From Cyanobacteriota bacterium (GTDB taxonomy: Bacteria; Cyanobacteriota; Vampirovibrionia; Vampirovibrionales; Vampirovibrionaceae), in the NCBI GenBank assembly GCA_019751815.1, contig JAIEMW010000001.1, positions 1-64,000 on the forward strand: 64,000 bases of DNA. Direction: 5' to 3'. Below the pieces are notes generated by a model. It was not told where the DNA came from. It saw only the letters and a list, made by a program, of their open reading frames with translations, and did not search any database. Shown here piece by piece: positions 8,355 through 16,580 of this stretch. Position 1 is the first letter of the stretch, and every line of letters begins with the position of its first letter. Both the position numbers and the translations under genes were made by a program.

Positions 8355-8763
8355 CGGTGAAAACCCTCTGGTTATCTTGTTTCTACTTTATGGCTTGGAT
8401 TTTGTGGCTTGGAGACGGTGTGACAAAAAATAAATTGAAATTGCATTTTACAGAATAAGCCAGGCTTTGCAAGCATAGATTTTTAGGAGAGCGATGATGT
8501 GGGCGCAAAGCGCTGTGATAGATGAGGTTCTGGAGACGGTCCTGGCTAGAAGGCGACGGTTTTAATTTGGGCTTAATGGCTAAACGCAAATGCATCAATT
8601 TTATTGCGCCAAGGTTTGCTGACTGTTTTATCTAAAAAACGAACTAGAAATTATAACAGATAGAAATCATTTAATGTGATTTATTTTTTACGCACATCTA
8701 TGGATATGGTAAAACACCATTCGGCCTCAAGGGGTTCTATTTTAAGGGGATGCTCTTAATTTG
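8355..8763 (-). promoter_or_regulatory. Divergent intergenic region with candidate speD promoter and long leader
   Basis: Between the divergent speD and guaD starts. On the minus strand a perfect TATAAT lies at 8650-8655, which would give a leader of close to 290 nt ahead of speD; the -35 is poor. Within that leader an inverted pair AGCCAGG/CCTGGCT (8459-8465 with 8541-8547) encloses a GCGCAAAGCGC hairpin. This could be a structured regulatory RNA, but I do not recognise a known riboswitch class. On the plus strand, AAGGGGA lies about 13 nt before the guaD ATG. Confidence 0.35.
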
Positions 8764-10098
8764 ATGCAAACACACCATACTCCTCTATTACAGTCTGTTG
8801 TAGGCTCTTGTATTCGTGCCGTAAGGGGACGGATGGCTCATCCTGTTGATTTAAACGACTCCCAGGACTGGCAGTACTTAGAAGACGGACTCCTGATTGC
8901 TGACGTAAAAGGGAATATTATTCATCTGGGTGCGTTTGAAGCGGCCGATACCCAATACAAAAGCCTGAACTGTTTCCAATTGGGGCCAGAAATGACCTTG
9001 CTTCCTGGTCTGATTGATTTACACACCCATCTGCCTCAGTATTCTGTGACCGGGGCGCAAGAGGCGTCGTTATTGGAATGGTTGGAAAAGCATATCTTCC
9101 CTGTAGAGGCGAGTTTTGAGAATGCCAGTGTGGTGGGTGCCCAAACAGCACAATTTTTAAAGGCTCTACTGGCTGCTGGAACAACCACAGCAGCGGTCTT
9201 TTTAACGGTTCACCCGCCCTTGGTCGATGCAGTGTTTCAAGCGGCTTCTGCTGTGGGGCCCCGGTTAATTACAGGGTTGAATTTAATGGACTGTAACGGA
9301 CCAAAGACCCTACTAAGAAGTCCAAAATCGCTGTTAGCAGATACGGAAGCCCTCTGTACTCAATGGCATGGGCAGAACCGAGGGAAGCTTTTTTATGCCT
9401 GGATGCCTCGTTTTGCGCTGTCCTGTTCTCCCGAACTACTGGCTGGGGTGGGCGCTCTGAGAGAGAAATATCCCGATGTCTACCTACACACCCACCTTTC
9501 AGAGCAACTCAGCGAGATTCGGGCAGTAAGCCAGACCTTTCCCGACTGTCCACACTATGCCGGTGTCTATGAACAGTTCGGCCTATTGGGGCCCAAGTCT
9601 CTATTTGCCCACAGTATTCATCTCTCACAGGCAGAGTGGGAAACCATTCAAGAGAGCGACTCCAGTGTGATTCACTGTCCGAGTGCCAATTTCTTTTTAA
9701 AAAGCGGTCGCTTCCCTTGGGAAAAGCTGAATACAGATTTTAAAAATATCCCGATGGGCTTGGGTTCTGATGTGGGGGCGGGGCCCAGTTTGTGTATGTT
9801 TGATGTGATGCGGGATGCACAATATATGCAGCCTGATAGCCTGATCTCGGTTCGCCAGTTGTTTCACGCAGCCACGCTGCGTGCGGCGCATGCGCTGCAA
9901 CTGGAGAGTGAAATTGGTAATTTTAAACCAGGTAAAGCTTTTGATGCCATTGTGGTGCAAACCAGTCCGTCAAAAACACAACTGGATGAGATTTTAGCCG
10001 AGCTGATTTATACCGGTGATGACCGTAACGTGCTGATGAATGTGGTGCAAGGCGAGGTGGCCTATTGCCGTGCTTCATTAAGTAACTCAATTAAGTAA
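8764..10098 (+). CDS. guaD: Guanine deaminase-type amidohydrolase
   Basis: 444 residues from the ATG at 8764 (a TTG lies one codon upstream). Amidohydrolase superfamily: LPGLIDLHTHLPQYS supplies the HxH metal ligands, THLSEQ and FAHSIHLS the later histidines, and GLGSDVGAG the metal-binding aspartate. NLMDCN and AWMPRFALSCSPE match the guanine deaminase signature, with the Arg-Phe pair that binds the purine. It would convert guanine to xanthine and ammonia. Single gene, divergent from the polyamine operon. Another TRZ/ATZ-type hydrolase is the alternative. Confidence 0.85.
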   Translation: MQTHHTPLLQSVVGSCIRAVRGRMAHPVDLNDSQDWQYLEDGLLIADVKGNIIHLGAFEAADTQYKSLNCFQLGPEMTLLPGLIDLHTHLPQYSVTGAQEASLLEWLEKHIFPVEASFENASVVGAQTAQFLKALLAAGTTTAAVFLTVHPPLVDAVFQAASAVGPRLITGLNLMDCNGPKTLLRSPKSLLADTEALCTQWHGQNRGKLFYAWMPRFALSCSPELLAGVGALREKYPDVYLHTHLSEQLSEIRAVSQTFPDCPHYAGVYEQFGLLGPKSLFAHSIHLSQAEWETIQESDSSVIHCPSANFFLKSGRFPWEKLNTDFKNIPMGLGSDVGAGPSLCMFDVMRDAQYMQPDSLISVRQLFHAATLRAAHALQLESEIGNFKPGKAFDAIVVQTSPSKTQLDEILAELIYTGDDRNVLMNVVQGEVAYCRASLSNSIK

Positions 10099-10214
10099 AT
10101 AATCTTGTCAATCAATAAGCGATCAGGAAGCGATCAGGCTATCTTATATGCTACAATCACCACAGATCGTTCTTTTTCATTGGATTCGTAAGAATAAGTG
10201 AGTATTACTAAGCG

Positions 10215-10781
10215 ATGAACCCCGACAAGCAAAATAAAATAAGCCCCAATAATATAAGCTCTCTGCCAGACACTCAAAAAACAGACACGCAGCAAACGGG
10301 CGTGATCAATACCCTGCAAAAGCTGATCACCGGGGTGGCCTTATTGGGCTCCAACGTGCTAGACCCTCAAAAATTATTTTCAGAACCCGTTAAACCGGCT
10401 CAAAAACACAGTCCGAGTCAAAAACTCAGTGCCTATTGGCAAGCCCCTGCCTCATCAGAAAATCCAGAGCCCGAATCTCTCATGTCTGCCCCGTTTCAAG
10501 CAGAAGCTGAAAATAAACCAGATGCTCTTATAGTGGATGAAGTCTTGTATGCCCAAAGAGCCTATCAGCTTGAGTGGGCGCGTTCAGCTGGTTTAAGTGA
10601 GACAGAAGATACAGAGCTGTTGCCGGAGGATTTTCAGGCCGTCCTAGCCTCTCGCGTAGAAGAGCACACGGAATCCATTACGGCGACCAGTGCCGAAACG
10701 ATTGAAAAACTCTCGCAAGACGAAGAGCATCCGGCGCAAGAGACTTTGGACATATTATTTATGGACAACAGTCGCTCTTAG
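10215..10781 (+). CDS. Acidic hypothetical protein
   Basis: 188 residues, not recognised. The N-terminal 75 residues are polar (Asn/Lys/Gln/Thr) with one moderately hydrophobic stretch LITGVALLGSNVL; the rest is strongly acidic with many Glu, Ala and Pro and no obvious domain, suggesting disorder. No clear ribosome binding site, only AAGTGAG 14 nt upstream. It converges with the PabC-like gene 14 nt beyond its stop. Codon use resembles the neighbours, so it is probably real. Confidence 0.6.
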   Translation: MNPDKQNKISPNNISSLPDTQKTDTQQTGVINTLQKLITGVALLGSNVLDPQKLFSEPVKPAQKHSPSQKLSAYWQAPASSENPEPESLMSAPFQAEAENKPDALIVDEVLYAQRAYQLEWARSAGLSETEDTELLPEDFQAVLASRVEEHTESITATSAETIEKLSQDEEHPAQETLDILFMDNSRS

Positions 10782-10795
10782 CCCAAAACAAAAGT

Positions 10796-11728
10796 TTATT
10801 TAGCGGCATTTTCTTGTGAATAATCGACTGCAAACCTTAGGCCGGCTGAACGCCAGTGGTGTCTGAGTCTGTGATGAATTTTACAGAAAGCATCTTGGGA
10901 AAAAGAGAGAGACTGCTTTGCTTCTGGGATATTGGCATCTGGGTTAAAAATACTTAGAACCGGGATGATGCCGTGGACCGCATTGGTTAAAAAAGCCCCC
11001 GAGAAGGCTTGATGATCGTGTGACAGCGTCTCCCAGGTAAGGGGTGTTTCGTGCACATCAATATGGGGTGCTTCTGCATTGAGCGCTTCTAGAACATTGA
11101 GTAGCCAGCTCCTGACCGTGCCTGCCAGGCAGAGTGAGGTCGGTGGCGTCAATATTTGTATGCGATCGTCATCGGTGTTTCTAAAAATAAAAAAATTGGC
11201 TGTGGTTGTCTCTGTAATCAATCCCTGAGAGTTGCTCCATAAGGCATCAGGATAGCCATCTTTTTGATAGCCTTGTCTTTGGATAGCGTCTCGGACAGAG
11301 ACTGTTTCTGCCAGTATATTGTAAGAATTCAGGGTTTTGATTTTTAAATGCGGACTGGGCTTTTCGTAAGGGGTCAAGCATAAAACAGCTGCTTTTAATG
11401 CATGAGGAACGGGACGCAACTGGAGCGAGAAGGCAGCCGAGGCAGTGCCAGCTTCAGGACGGGTTTTGCATAAGCCCGCCTCGAGTCGGACTACAGTTGG
11501 TAAACAGTCACTACTCAGGCTCTCAAGCGACTGTTTTACATCAGTGCGCAGCGTGCTAACCTCCACGTTGTTATCGAGAGAGAGATTGGGGGCCAGTGTT
11601 TTGACATGCTGTAACAGCCTACGGCAATGAACGTCCAGCCACCAGTCAGGGCAAGGATAGAGCAATGTGGTGAAAAGCTCGGTGTCGAAATCTTGAGGCG
11701 CTGTGTTATGAGGGTTTAGAGGAATCAT
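10796..11728 (-). CDS. Aminotransferase class IV family protein (PabC/IlvE-like)
   Basis: 310 residues. Fold-type IV PLP enzyme: KIKTLNSYN carries the candidate Schiff-base lysine, DALWSNSQGLITETTTANFF is the family signature, and LTPPTSLCLAGTVRSWLL is the PLP phosphate-binding turn. This spacing fits 4-amino-4-deoxychorismate lyase (PabC, folate synthesis) better than branched-chain aminotransferase because of the short C-terminal half, but pabA/pabB are not nearby. It lies 14 nt downstream of the Toprim gene and is probably in its operon. Confidence 0.8.
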   Translation of the reverse strand: MIPLNPHNTAPQDFDTELFTTLLYPCPDWWLDVHCRRLLQHVKTLAPNLSLDNNVEVSTLRTDVKQSLESLSSDCLPTVVRLEAGLCKTRPEAGTASAAFSLQLRPVPHALKAAVLCLTPYEKPSPHLKIKTLNSYNILAETVSVRDAIQRQGYQKDGYPDALWSNSQGLITETTTANFFIFRNTDDDRIQILTPPTSLCLAGTVRSWLLNVLEALNAEAPHIDVHETPLTWETLSHDHQAFSGAFLTNAVHGIIPVLSIFNPDANIPEAKQSLSFSQDAFCKIHHRLRHHWRSAGLRFAVDYSQENAAK

Positions 11729-11742
11729 GACGGTGGGTTTTT

Positions 11743-13161
11743 CTAGGGGAGCTTTTCAAGAGGGAGCTTTTCTAGCAGAACCCGAATCGGTTCTGGCACA
11801 TCGTCTGGGGTTTGAATCACGCTGCGGAGCTGTTCTGCAAACAGTCGTTTGTCAAAGGTGCCCAGCCCGAGTGTTCTAAAAAGATCTTGTAAAAACTGAC
11901 TTCGACGAACCGTGGTGAGGCTACCCTCATATAGGGCCTGCCAATCTTCATTCAATAAATGTTGAGACCACCGTTGGTAGTCATCCTCACTGAGGACAGT
12001 GTCTAATTGGTAGACCTGATTGAGTGCTTTGAGGATCAGGGTCCCGGAATAGGTATCTTCAATTTCACGATTAAACTGATTCTCTGGAATCACCGCAATT
12101 AAATCTCCCGGGCGCTGCGTTGATATTAGAGATTGATATTGCTCGACCGCATCTGCATCGAGCACAACCGCCATTGGAATCGAAAGACGAGGGGCATAGC
12201 TTTGGTAGAGGGACTCAATCGCATTTTTCCCACCAGATACTTCAATCTGGACTGACTGAAATGCGGTAATGCCCAGGACTTTTGCACAGTGGGGTATGAG
12301 TAGGGCCTCAGTGGCCCCTTCCACCAAAATGAGTAGCTTTACGGGGGACAGCCCGCTGGCCAGCGAGGGATGACTGACTTGTTGCTGGCTGACTTGCGAA
12401 AAGCTTTGTAAAAGCTGAAAAAAATTCTGGCTGAAATTGGCTTGGGATACATTCCCCGTTTGGCTTAGTGAGCGAAAGAATGAAGACCATGGAAACGGGT
12501 GGCTGAGTGTTCGGCTGCTGATGTACTGGACCGCCAGCGTGTTATCCGCCAGCGTGGTCGGTTGTTCCGAATGTCCCCCTTCAGAAGTGTCTATTGCAGG
12601 TATGCTAAAGCCGTTGGCCCTTAAAATGGTTGCCAAATGATTGGGATTCAAGAGTTTTGGGCTATTTTTTTGGAATAAAACGCCGGGGAGTCCCATCTCG
12701 TCAAAGCGTCCGAGATGTTCAATATCTTCCAATGCCCATTGAAGTGGATTCCATTGAGCAAGGTCACAATTTAGCCATTGCAGACTCAGCCATTGGTCCA
12801 CTTCAAAATCATCTGCCAGCGGGGGGGTGACCCCCATCCAGATGGCGCGGGTAAATCTCTCTAGGGTCGGTAAGGACCAGTTGAAAACTTGGCGTTTGGT
12901 GGTTTGAGGCTGATCGAGATAGCGTGAGACGAAGCGCTCCATGTAGCGGCGGTTTCGGCTTAAGGGGAATTGAAAGCTTAGTAACCTTTCAGCCAAAGAC
13001 TGAAGCGCGTCAAGCGTGGGAGGGATCACTTTCCATTCTTGTTCAGGCTGGTTAGGCTGGCCTGGGATACCCGCCATGATTGATAAACGAGATAGGCGGG
13101 AATGGCGAGAGGAGGGATCTTGGGAAGGAAGAGTCAACTTTAGGCTTGTCCCCGGTTTCAT
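11743..13161 (-). CDS. Toprim-domain protein of unknown role
   Basis: 472 residues. The first 260 residues are not recognised; they are rich in Trp, Gln and Leu. From about residue 290 a Toprim domain is visible: VKLLILVEGATEALLIPHC gives the catalytic glutamate and VSGGKNAIESLYQ then MAVVLDADAVEQ gives the D-x-D metal site. This resembles the nuclease half of OLD-family proteins, but there is no ABC-type ATPase (no Walker A) in the protein or next to it. The remainder (IEDTYSGTLILKAL and onward) is alpha-helical. First gene of a two-gene unit with the PabC-like gene. DNA cleavage or repair is an inference. Confidence 0.75.
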   Translation of the reverse strand: MKPGTSLKLTLPSQDPSSRHSRLSRLSIMAGIPGQPNQPEQEWKVIPPTLDALQSLAERLLSFQFPLSRNRRYMERFVSRYLDQPQTTKRQVFNWSLPTLERFTRAIWMGVTPPLADDFEVDQWLSLQWLNCDLAQWNPLQWALEDIEHLGRFDEMGLPGVLFQKNSPKLLNPNHLATILRANGFSIPAIDTSEGGHSEQPTTLADNTLAVQYISSRTLSHPFPWSSFFRSLSQTGNVSQANFSQNFFQLLQSFSQVSQQQVSHPSLASGLSPVKLLILVEGATEALLIPHCAKVLGITAFQSVQIEVSGGKNAIESLYQSYAPRLSIPMAVVLDADAVEQYQSLISTQRPGDLIAVIPENQFNREIEDTYSGTLILKALNQVYQLDTVLSEDDYQRWSQHLLNEDWQALYEGSLTTVRRSQFLQDLFRTLGLGTFDKRLFAEQLRSVIQTPDDVPEPIRVLLEKLPLEKLP

Positions 13162-13336
13162 TTCACTCGATGTAACTTCCTAGGTAATATCTCAAAAAAA
13201 TGCCGTTCTTAAAAACATGGTCGCTTTTTTATCGGCTAATTTATCGTTTGTTAAGGTGGTTATTTGTCCTAGGGGCCCGTTCGGGCTTAAAATAGAGTCA
13301 AAGTCTCCCTGCCAAATCAGGTAATATCCTTGCATT

Positions 13337-13948
13337 ATGTCTCTTCTTACTGAAACAAAAATCCAAGCAGAGTGGGTTCGCCCAGACCGAATGCGAATTC
13401 GTCGAATGCGCGATACTGACATTGAGAGCATTATGGCCATAGAATCTATTTCTTTTGGCCGTCACCATTGGTCAGAAGATTCTTTTGCCAATGAAATGAA
13501 AGGCCATCTGGGCCGTTACTATTCACTACTACTAGAGCCTCCGGCTGAAAATAAAGCTCAGTCAGAAATATTGATTGGCTACTGCGGGTTTTGGCTGATT
13601 ATGGATGAAGCGCACATCACCACCATTGCAGTTCGCCCGGATTGCCGTGGTTTTTCACTTGGTGAGCTTCAGTTGTGCCATATCCTGGAGCGGGCTTTCA
13701 GCCATTCGGTGAAGTGGGTGACCTTGGAGGTGCGGGCGAGTAACTATACGGCGCAAAATCTGTATTACAAATACGGATTTGATTCGGCGGGCCTGCGGCG
13801 AAAATATTACCAAGACAATGACGAAGATGCCCTGATTATGACCACTCCGGATATTTTGAGTGAGACGTACCGCAAGCAATATAAAGATCTCAAGCAGGCA
13901 TTTTTCGAGAAAAAAGGTGGATTCCCTGAAGGGTTTTCTATCTCATGA
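13337..13948 (+). CDS. rimI: Ribosomal protein S18-alanine N-acetyltransferase (GNAT)
   Basis: 203 residues. The GNAT core is MRIRRMRDTDIESIMAIE at the start, ITTIAVRPDCRGFSLGELQL as motif A (acetyl-CoA loop) and EVRASNYTAQNLYYKYGF as motif B, the RimI hallmark with its Asn and Tyr residues, then RKYYQDNDEDALIM. The pyrophosphate loop RGFSLGE is less standard than R-x-x-G-x-G. A C-terminal tail of about 35 residues is added. RimI acetylates the N-terminus of S18. It overlaps the next gene by 4 nt (ATGA). Confidence 0.85.
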   Translation: MSLLTETKIQAEWVRPDRMRIRRMRDTDIESIMAIESISFGRHHWSEDSFANEMKGHLGRYYSLLLEPPAENKAQSEILIGYCGFWLIMDEAHITTIAVRPDCRGFSLGELQLCHILERAFSHSVKWVTLEVRASNYTAQNLYYKYGFDSAGLRRKYYQDNDEDALIMTTPDILSETYRKQYKDLKQAFFEKKGGFPEGFSIS

Positions 13949-14649
13949 CCAAAATGACCGAAAGTCTCAGTGACATCAATGACATCAATAATGACCCCGT
14001 GATTCACGGTCAAGAAGACCCGATCACACAATGCCCCAGTGTTCATATCAATTCCTTGCTGCTGGCCTTCATGGGTTCAGTTTTGCTGTGTATGCAGACG
14101 TATTTGAGTGGGACACTGCCGGATCCACGCTGGGCGGCATCCAACATGAACATTGCGGAAAGCGCCTTGCCGCTTCAGTACTCACCGTTAATCCCGATGA
14201 GTATTTTTCTCGGCGGCCTGTTAGGCCGGCATCTGTCCATTGTGGCGGTTGGTTTATATCTTGTGGCCGGATTGTTTTTCTTCCCGATCTTTGCCAACGG
14301 TGGGGGGCTGCACTATTTGGAGCAACCAGGGGCGGGTTATCTGTTGGGCATATTAGTGGCTGCCTATACTTCAGGGTCGATGATGCCCTTTGTCTTGCGG
14401 GCAAAGACTTTGGCGCAATTTCAACTTAACGCCCTATACACCTCGCTGATAACGGTGGTGTGTGCTCATGGCTTTGGATCTGTGGTACTGGCGTTGCAGG
14501 GCTTCTGCGGGCAGTATGATTTTGCAGAGTGGCGTCACTGGGAGAACCTGTTGACGATTTCTCCGTTTTTCTATGATATTGTGGTTACCTTCGCTCTGCT
14601 GAGCGCGGTTCGGATTTTCCGAAATCTACTTTGGGTCGCTTTATACTAG
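13945..14649 (+). CDS. bioY: BioY-type biotin transporter S component
   Basis: 234 residues with about six hydrophobic segments after a 35-residue polar N-terminus. The stretch SPLIPMSIFLGGLLGRH, VGLYLVAGLFFFPIFANGGG and EQPGAGYLLGILVA matches BioY, including the Gly-Ala-Gly-Tyr-Leu-Leu-Gly signature. It takes up biotin in the membrane, with or without an ECF ATPase module; none is in the window. Coupled to rimI by ATGA. Confidence 0.85.
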   Translation: MTKMTESLSDINDINNDPVIHGQEDPITQCPSVHINSLLLAFMGSVLLCMQTYLSGTLPDPRWAASNMNIAESALPLQYSPLIPMSIFLGGLLGRHLSIVAVGLYLVAGLFFFPIFANGGGLHYLEQPGAGYLLGILVAAYTSGSMMPFVLRAKTLAQFQLNALYTSLITVVCAHGFGSVVLALQGFCGQYDFAEWRHWENLLTISPFFYDIVVTFALLSAVRIFRNLLWVALY

Positions 14650-14664
14650 AATTAAGGTTTTTTC

Positions 14665-15579
14665 ATGTCCTACGCCAACAAGCCCCACGGCAATAGACGT
14701 CACCATCATGGGGGTCAATCTCGATACGGGGGAGGCGGCAACCGCCCCAACACCCCTCGAACTCCCCAAACCACGCTCACTCCCCCACCGCCACAGCGCC
14801 AAAAACGCTTTATTGATATCAACACTGATTTTGGCCAAAGTGCAGATAAACGACTTTTTGAACCGATTGAGACGTCGCTTCTTTCTTATGTCAGCTCTGT
14901 CAATATCCCCTGTTGTGTTCATGACGGGACACCCAGAGAAGTTTTAGAGGCGATTGTGACCGCAAAGCAGAGTAATTGTGTGGTGGGTGCCCATATTGGT
15001 TATCCAGATCCTGCCAACAGTGGCTATGCGGAGATGAACATTAGCGACGAAGATTTGGTTGCCTGGTTGTATGTTCAACTCGGCACGTTTAGAGCCTTGG
15101 TGCAGGCTAACGGCATTGATGTTGATCATGTCCGTCCCCATGGGGCCTTGTATGCCCAGATGATTGATAATCCTGAACTCACTCGGCTTGTGGCTGAAAC
15201 CCTTTATAAGGTGAACCCCTGGTACATTTTGATTGGGCCTGCAGGGCCGGTCTTGGATGAAGTGGCCCAAAAGGTTGGAATCAGGACAGCACCCGAGATG
15301 TATATTGGCAAACGCTATACCAATACCGGTGTTTTGGATAAGGCGAGACTCCATGAAAGCTTGGCATCCCAGGCAGCTTTGGATCAGGCACGGCAACTAT
15401 TGAATGATAATTCGGTGACCGCATCCGACGGCACCGTAGTGAAGGTCAAAAAATTTGGTACGCTGCACATTAGTCCTCGCCAAGACGGCGCGGTGATGAT
15501 TGCCGAAAAATTGAAAATTATGTTAGGCCAACCTTATCCCCTCTCACTGGCATCTGTCGGTGATTCGGGCTGGGTGTAG
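14665..15579 (+). CDS. pxpA: LamB/YcsF family protein (5-oxoprolinase subunit A-like)
   Basis: 304 residues. After a 50-residue basic Gly/Pro/His-rich tail, the YcsF fold starts at RFIDINTDFGQS (the family usually has D-L-N-x-D-x-G) and continues with VNIPCCVHDGTP, VGAHIGYPDP, VDHVRPHGALYAQM and PEMYIGKRYTNTG. In other bacteria it forms 5-oxoprolinase with PxpB and PxpC, which are not in the window. The unusual N-terminus and missing partners leave the exact role open. Plus-strand run with bioY and rapZ, spacings of 15 and 11 nt. Confidence 0.8.
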   Translation: MSYANKPHGNRRHHHGGQSRYGGGGNRPNTPRTPQTTLTPPPPQRQKRFIDINTDFGQSADKRLFEPIETSLLSYVSSVNIPCCVHDGTPREVLEAIVTAKQSNCVVGAHIGYPDPANSGYAEMNISDEDLVAWLYVQLGTFRALVQANGIDVDHVRPHGALYAQMIDNPELTRLVAETLYKVNPWYILIGPAGPVLDEVAQKVGIRTAPEMYIGKRYTNTGVLDKARLHESLASQAALDQARQLLNDNSVTASDGTVVKVKKFGTLHISPRQDGAVMIAEKLKIMLGQPYPLSLASVGDSGWV

Positions 15580-15590
15580 ACTAAAACGCA

Positions 15591-16580
15591 ATGAAGACGC
15601 CTGATTTTTTGGTTTTAGGGCCCTACGGTTCGGGTATTTCTGCGGTGATGGAGATGATGGGCCAATTTGGTTACGTCCAAATTTACCCCCTGCCTCTGGA
15701 TCGTCTGGCGCATACCATTAACACATTGCAAGATGAGCCTTATCCTCTGGCAATTAGTCTTCAGTGGGAAGAGTTGGCAACGGAGACAGATACCGCACAG
15801 GATCAGCTGACACACAGTTTTTTGACACGGCTTCAGTCTGAGTGGGATTGTATTCAAAGGGCTTATCAAAGCAATACAACAGCACAGCGACCTTTGTCTG
15901 TGTTGTTACTCATGGCAGAACCTGAAGTGTTACTGCAACGCGTCCTTGCTCAAGAGATAACACCGATTGATGCCTTACAGCAGGGGCTGATGATGCAGGA
16001 CCAGATTGCCTGCTTTACCCATTTGCAGAAAAATAAGCGTGCCTTTGAACCCCATTTTTACGCCATTGATACGACACAACTGCCACCTGTGGAGTTGAGA
16101 AACAAGATTGCCAAGCTCTTAGGAGCGCCTATGTCCTTGGATAATCTAGAAGTGCGCCTGGTCTCTTTTGGCTTTAAATACGGGATCCCCAAAGAGGCGG
16201 ATATGGTTTTTGATATGCGCTTTCTCACCAATCCGTTTTACGATCAGTCCTTAAGACCACTCTCAGGGTTGGACAGCCCTGTTCGAGACTTTGTGTTTTC
16301 CCTTCCCAGTGCAAAAGGCTTTTTTGAACATTGGACAGCGATGTTGGCGACCGTCCTACCCTCTTATTTACAAGAAGGAAAATCCGTCGTTACGTTGGCT
16401 GTGGGATGTACTGGGGGGCAGCATCGTTCGGTTTGTATGGCAGAAGCTGCAGGCCAATTCCTTAAAGCCCAGTTTCCTGGGTATAATATAGTAGTCAACC
16501 ACCGCGAACAGGCGCATTGGCAAGAACAAGCTCAGGCACAAGGGCAAGGGCGTAATTCCGATCCAATTAAAAGTGCCTGA
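15591..16580 (+). CDS. rapZ: RapZ-like RNase adapter with degenerate P-loop
   Basis: 329 residues. The C-terminal half is clearly RapZ: RLVSFGFKYGIPKEADMVFD, FLTNPFYDQSLRPLSGLD and TLAVGCTGGQHRSVCMAE are the conserved blocks of the small-RNA/GlcN6P-binding domain. The N-terminal domain keeps the shape of the Walker A region but reads GPYGSGIS where the family has GxxGxGKS, so the nucleotide-binding lysine is replaced by isoleucine. RapZ tunes amino-sugar synthesis and hence peptidoglycan precursors. It overlaps yvcK by 8 nt, the usual pairing. Confidence 0.87.
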   Translation: MKTPDFLVLGPYGSGISAVMEMMGQFGYVQIYPLPLDRLAHTINTLQDEPYPLAISLQWEELATETDTAQDQLTHSFLTRLQSEWDCIQRAYQSNTTAQRPLSVLLLMAEPEVLLQRVLAQEITPIDALQQGLMMQDQIACFTHLQKNKRAFEPHFYAIDTTQLPPVELRNKIAKLLGAPMSLDNLEVRLVSFGFKYGIPKEADMVFDMRFLTNPFYDQSLRPLSGLDSPVRDFVFSLPSAKGFFEHWTAMLATVLPSYLQEGKSVVTLAVGCTGGQHRSVCMAEAAGQFLKAQFPGYNIVVNHREQAHWQEQAQAQGQGRNSDPIKSA

